Shown here piece by piece: positions 61,177 to 64,000 of a stretch of 64,000 nt of DNA. Source of the DNA: Limnohabitans sp. MMS-10A-192. Lineage in GTDB: Bacteria; Pseudomonadota; Gammaproteobacteria; Burkholderiales; Burkholderiaceae_C. Below the pieces are notes generated by a model that saw nothing but the letters and a program-made list of their open reading frames with translations, was not told where the DNA came from and made no database searches. The DNA is taken from the NCBI RefSeq assembly GCF_003063335.1, contig NZ_NERX01000001.1:186001-250000 (forward strand), read 5' to 3'. Numbering within the stretch: position 1 is the stretch's first letter; each line of letters opens with the position of its first letter. A program made the translations under genes and the position numbers.

Positions 61177-61779
61177 TCAATCCTTCAGATTCGGGGTGAT
61201 GGAATGGCGCGCACACCATGTGCGCACCGTGAGCAGGGAGCAGAAAAGCGGCCAATCGGTGGGATCGCTGTATTCCTGGGCGTGATACGTTCCGTCAGCC
61301 TTCAGCTGCACGGCCATGCGCTTCACGGCAGTGAATTCAGGGGGCAGCGCCTTTTCGTATGCGGCCAGCTGGGGGCCAACGCTGGGGTAAAGCTGGGCGC
61401 TGGATTTAATGTCCAGCACCGTGTTCATCCCGCGCACCAGGCCGAAGCGATCCAGCGTTCCGGCGTACCGCAGCACCGGGTGATAAACCGGCGATTCGAT
61501 CAGCTGCCACTGCACTGCATGGTCGGCGCTGAATTTGCGCCAGGCCGCCAGATACGGCACCAGGGCCGCATCCAGGGTGGATTCATCCAGCTGGCCAAGA
61601 TCATCCAATTCGCACGCCAGATGCACCGCTGTGCCGAAATCAGCCGCAGCTGCCAGCACCTGGGGCGGCACCGCGCTGAAGTCCGTGATGGCCTTCAGAA
61701 TGGTGGTCACGCCAGGCACCAGCTGCCCGTTGAATCGATAGGTGTGCGATTCGGCGTCGAAGGTCAGGCCAGCATTCAT
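61177..61779 (-). CDS. PD-(D/E)XK nuclease, probable exonuclease partner of Bet
   Basis: 200 residues. The Cas4/RecB-like motifs are in order: GTAVHLACELDDL (motif with His and Glu), YAGTLDRFG (Asp), VLDIKSS (D-x-K catalytic pair) and QLAAYEKAL (Q-x-x-x-Y). The enzyme would chew double-strand ends for annealing recombination. Its ATG overlaps the stop of bet (ATGA), as in lambda-type exo/bet pairs. Confidence 0.85.
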   Translation of the reverse strand: MNAGLTFDAESHTYRFNGQLVPGVTTILKAITDFSAVPPQVLAAAADFGTAVHLACELDDLGQLDESTLDAALVPYLAAWRKFSADHAVQWQLIESPVYHPVLRYAGTLDRFGLVRGMNTVLDIKSSAQLYPSVGPQLAAYEKALPPEFTAVKRMAVQLKADGTYHAQEYSDPTDWPLFCSLLTVRTWCARHSITPNLKD

Positions 61780-62684
61780 GCCAGGGCATCCTTCAGTGCC
61801 ACGAAGCCATCCCTGGTCAAGCCATCCAGCGTGTCGCCGGCATCAAGGCCAGCGGCTTCGCGCGCCTGGGCGATGGTCATGCCAGCGCCTGCGATCTTTT
61901 TGGTGATGAAGGCGATTTCGCCCACGGTGGCGGCCGTGCCATTCGCTGCTGGCGCAGCCTGGCGCTGTGCCGGCTGGGCATCGGTGGCTTCAGCTGCCTG
62001 GGGGGCGGGCTTGCGCTGCGGCGTGGCCACGGCGGGCTTGCGGCCCACCACTTCGCCAGTGCTGCCATCGATCACGAATTCGTCATCGTTCAGCGCCTTG
62101 CCGGCCATTTCGTCGGCGGTGGGTTCGCTGCCGATTTCCGGGAATGCCTTGCGCAGCGCCTGGGCTTCCGCGCACTTTGCGATCTGGCCATAAGGGCGCT
62201 TCGACCACATGGCATTCGGAGCGATGGATTTATCCTTGCCGCCCTTCACCGCATAGTTTTCCTTCCAGAATTCCTTCGCGGTGAATTCAGCCACTTCGCC
62301 AGTGGGCAGGCGGCGCTTCACGGTCACGCGGCACCAGGCCGGGAAAGTGATCTGCTGGCCACCGATCGATTCGGTCACATCCGGCCCGAATTCCGGTTCG
62401 GTCACGCCGATGCAGCCGGTGCGCGCTGCCTGGGTGCGATACAGGCCGATGCCAGGCATCACCACATCGCGCATGCCCTGCAGCTTGCCATCCCACATGG
62501 GCACGATATGCACCGGCTTCTGCATGGGATCAAGGCCGGCGGCCTTGCAATAGGACAGCACCATCTTGATCGATTCCACGGCCGCGCCGGGGTACAGGCT
62601 GGACTGCAGCACCTGCAGCAGTTCGCCTTCGGTCATGGCCAGGGCCGGCAGGCCGGCAGATTCTTGTTTCGTGATCGCGTTCAT
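61776..62684 (-). CDS. bet: Bet-family phage recombination protein (single-strand annealing)
   Basis: 302 residues. The core is recognised by SLYPGAAVESIKMVLSYCKAAGLDPMQKPVHIVPM, GIGLYRTQAARTGCIGV, the ITFPAWCRVTVKR strand and YGQIAKCAEAQALRKAFPE (family pattern). The C-terminal 100 residues are Ala/Pro-rich then a small helical domain. Bet proteins anneal single strands during recombination and work with the adjacent exonuclease and SSB. Confidence 0.92.
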   Translation of the reverse strand: MNAITKQESAGLPALAMTEGELLQVLQSSLYPGAAVESIKMVLSYCKAAGLDPMQKPVHIVPMWDGKLQGMRDVVMPGIGLYRTQAARTGCIGVTEPEFGPDVTESIGGQQITFPAWCRVTVKRRLPTGEVAEFTAKEFWKENYAVKGGKDKSIAPNAMWSKRPYGQIAKCAEAQALRKAFPEIGSEPTADEMAGKALNDDEFVIDGSTGEVVGRKPAVATPQRKPAPQAAEATDAQPAQRQAAPAANGTAATVGEIAFITKKIAGAGMTIAQAREAAGLDAGDTLDGLTRDGFVALKDALA

Positions 62685-62698
62685 GGTGGTGATGCCTT

Positions 62699-62851
62699 TC
62701 AGTGAGTGCGGGCGGATTCAATGGCAGCGCGCAGGGCGGGGCCGGCGGCTTCGATCTGGAAGCAGCAGCCACCCCAGCGGATGAAGCCATTCGGGAAAAC
62801 GTGGCCGGTGCGGCCATCGAAGCGGAAGCAGTAAAGGGTGGGCACGTGCAT
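62699..62851 (-). CDS. Small hypothetical phage protein (50 aa)
   Basis: From ATG 62851: HVPTLYCFRFDGRTGHVFPNGFIRWGG and then CCFQIEAAGPALRAAIESARTH. Two adjacent cysteines and the aromatic N-terminus are notable. No family. It is on the early operon strand, 14 bp before bet. Confidence 0.55.
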   Translation of the reverse strand: MHVPTLYCFRFDGRTGHVFPNGFIRWGGCCFQIEAAGPALRAAIESARTH

Positions 62852-62861
62852 GGCTGGCCCC

Positions 62862-63104
62862 TTACTTGCCGCAGGTGGTGGATTCGGTGGCGCTGGCCAG
62901 CTGCACTGCCTGGGGCTGCACTGCCTGGGGCTGCTGGGCCTTCGCGGCGGCTTCCATGGCCACGGCATCTTCGTAATCCATGCGGCCCACGATTCCATAA
63001 GCCAGGATGAAAAGAGCCAGGAAGCCGGCGGTTTTGAGTGCTTCAGGGATGCGGCGCTGCCCGTTCAAGCTGGCGCGGCGCTGGGTGGTGTGTGCATCAG
63101 TCAT
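62862..63104 (-). CDS. Small single-helix membrane protein, first gene of the early operon
   Basis: 80 residues from ATG 63104. The N-terminal 25 residues are charged, then one hydrophobic helix (TAGFLALFILAYGIVG, about residues 27-42) and a C-terminal Gln/Ala tail. GGGGCCA lies upstream. First in the early left transcript, it occupies the place of N/kil-type genes in lambdoids, but no function is known. Confidence 0.6.
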   Translation of the reverse strand: MTDAHTTQRRASLNGQRRIPEALKTAGFLALFILAYGIVGRMDYEDAVAMEAAAKAQQPQAVQPQAVQLASATESTTCGK

Positions 63105-63140
63105 TTCTGGCCCCTTCGTAAAGAAATATCGATGGGTGAA

Positions 63141-63160
63141 GTATAGATAACTATCCATAC
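63141..63160. promoter_or_regulatory. Early-promoter operator palindrome of the prophage
   Basis: GTATAGATAA and CTATCCATAC form a 20-bp imperfect palindrome: 16 of 20 bases match the reverse complement. It is 37 bp upstream of the early small-membrane-protein gene, in an AT-rich patch with TATACG downstream. It is the expected position for the phage repressor to bind. Confidence 0.65.
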
Positions 63161-63218
63161 ATCGGCAAGAAAAATATACGACGATGCAAAAAAAATTTAG
63201 ATGACTAGCCGAGAAGGC

Positions 63219-63244
63219 GAAAAAAAAGCCCGCCGAAGCGGGCT
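63219..63244 (-). terminator. Rho-independent terminator after the lysogeny lipoprotein gene
   Basis: Minus strand: AGCCCGC-TTCG-GCGGGCT stem-loop followed by eight U. It starts 20 bp after the lipoprotein stop codon and insulates the repressor transcript from the early operon. Confidence 0.9.
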
Positions 63245-63263
63245 GTGGTGCTGCCTGGTGCTG

Positions 63264-63647
63264 CTATTCAGGGAATAGGCTGCGGGCCTTTGCTACATCG
63301 AAAGAGGGCGGCGTCTGTGGTGGCTTAACCTGTGGCGCGGCCATCCTTTGTTGCGCCCTGGCTGCCGGGCCGTTGCTGGCATAAGCCGCCCACGTGGTGC
63401 CTTCCTGGCGGATTTCCCAAAGGCCGCCATTCACCAAGCCGGGGCCGCCTTGATTGAAGCCGCACAGCAGAAACCACTGCTGGCCATCCAGTTGCTTCGG
63501 CGCCAAGCATTTTTTCGACCCGGCCTGATCGGGGAAGGCTGTGATGTACCCATATTCCAGCTGTTCCGCTGCCTGGCCCACGTATGAAGGCGCCCCCGAT
63601 CCGCATCCAGCCAGTGCCGCAGCCATCACTGCGATGATCCTTTTCAT
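63264..63647 (-). CDS. Prophage lipoprotein in the repressor transcript (candidate lysogenic-conversion gene)
   Basis: 127 residues with a lipobox signal (IIAVMAAALAGC). The mature part begins GSGAPSYVGQAAEQLEYGYITAFPDQAGSKKCLAPKQ and has a central QWFLLCGFNQGGPG; the two cysteines (KKC and LLC) could pair. AAGGGG sets ATG 63647 as start. It lies 11 bp after the repressor gene and before a terminator, so it should be expressed in the lysogen. In lambda this place is held by rexA/rexB. A role in excluding other phages or altering the envelope is inference. Confidence 0.75.
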   Translation of the reverse strand: MKRIIAVMAAALAGCGSGAPSYVGQAAEQLEYGYITAFPDQAGSKKCLAPKQLDGQQWFLLCGFNQGGPGLVNGGLWEIRQEGTTWAAYASNGPAARAQQRMAAPQVKPPQTPPSFDVAKARSLFPE

Positions 63648-63658
63648 GGCCATCCCCT

Positions 63659-64000
63659 TCACATTCCGTGGCCATTCCAGGCCCACACTACCCGGCCAAT
63701 CACAGCCACTTCGTGGTCACCATTCAGCACATCCACCGTTTTGTGCGTGGGGTTATCGCTGCTGACTTCGAAAAGGCCATCCATGCGCTGGCGCACCCGC
63801 TTCACGAAAAGCCGTTCGTGGGCGCGCAGCACATAAATCCCGTCGATCTTCACTTCCTTGATGCCGGTATCGACCAGCAGCACATCCCCGCTGTTCAGGG
63901 TGGGGGCCATGCTGTCCCCGTAAGCATGAATGAAGCGCAGCGCATCCGTGCGAGTGGGATGCACCTGATCCGTCACGAATTTTGTGGTCAGCGTGATCTG
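63659..64000 (-). CDS. S24-family repressor (CI/LexA-like), partial at window end
   Basis: The frame continues to the last base, so the N-terminal HTH lies outside. The visible part is the peptidase domain: catalytic Ser in HAYGDSMAPTLNSGD, catalytic Lys in RLFVKRVRQRM, and ending GRVVWAWNGHGM. Such repressors hold the prophage silent and cut themselves when RecA is activated by DNA damage. The internal GTG at 63976 could be read as a start, but residues upstream of it are compatible with the linker, so a full repressor is likely. Confidence 0.85.
   Translation of the reverse strand, partial: QITLTTKFVTDQVHPTRTDALRFIHAYGDSMAPTLNSGDVLLVDTGIKEVKIDGIYVLRAHERLFVKRVRQRMDGLFEVSSDNPTHKTVDVLNGDHEVAVIGRVVWAWNGHGM

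Noticed and set aside
60145..62193. 682-codon plus-strand frame opposite the dut-bet genes
   Set aside because: Antisense to five prophage genes with clear motifs and coupled starts; the composition is artificial (Gly, His, Phe, Gln).

Overview
The window looks like a chromosomal segment of a Burkholderiales betaproteobacterium, most probably Comamonadaceae (Limnohabitans/Rhodoferax/Hydrogenophaga-like). The evidence is the GC-rich codon use, two Bug-type solute-binding proteins plus a fragment of a third, the membrane urate hydroxylase PuuD, a fused OHCU decarboxylase/allantoate amidohydrolase, and short genome-wide palindromic repeats of the kind common in this family. No rRNA operon or species marker is present, so the genus is inference.

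Layout. 1-7.6 kb: end of a Bug-type binding protein, a Crp/Fnr regulator, a HupE/UreJ-like membrane protein, a YHYH lipoprotein, and a tartrate/D-malate to glycerate operon (ttuC, Bug protein, glycerate 2-kinase) divergent from a LysR regulator. 7.8-16.4 kb: a redox island with two divergent arms. The minus arm encodes an SHP-like cytochrome c (DUF1924), a dihaem cytochrome c, a cytochrome b561 and a two-component system. The plus arm encodes a DUF6502 protein, a DUF5666 protein, a lipoprotein with an FccA-like haem domain, and an FccB-type flavoprotein. 16.7-21.1 kb: 8-oxoguanine deaminase, a toxin-antitoxin pair whose antitoxin looks like a Phd/CcdA hybrid, a LrgA/LrgB pair and an Ldh-family dehydrogenase. 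21.3-24.4 kb: a tripartite tricarboxylate transporter (tctCBA).

24.5-44.2 kb is a purine-catabolism island: puuD, xdhC, xdhAB, an NTF2-like protein, hydroxyisourate hydrolase, a GntR/FCD regulator, puuE, the uraD-allC fusion, an M20 hydrolase, an NCS2 purine permease, a malic enzyme and an ABC transporter. Together the genes convert xanthine/hypoxanthine to urate, hydroxyisourate, OHCU, allantoin, allantoate and ureido compounds, releasing ammonia and eventually urea. Four copies of a palindrome with core TGTATACA lie in front of puuD, hiuH/gntR, the permease and the ABC ATPase gene, and probably define the regulon of the local GntR protein. 45.0-56.7 kb handles urea: ureD, the urea ABC transporter urtABCDE (opposite strand, with a near-perfect sigma-54 promoter), and ureA-orf-ureBCEFG.

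56.8 kb to the window end is the left arm of a prophage. It abuts a tRNA-Ser gene that stops after its anticodon loop, and carries a complete, different tRNA-Ser(UGA) next to a tyrosine integrase. Then come a DUF4224 protein, SSB, dUTPase, an exonuclease/Bet recombination pair, small proteins, an early operator palindrome, a lysogeny-type lipoprotein and a LexA/CI-like S24 repressor running off the end. The order resembles the left arm of a lambdoid phage.
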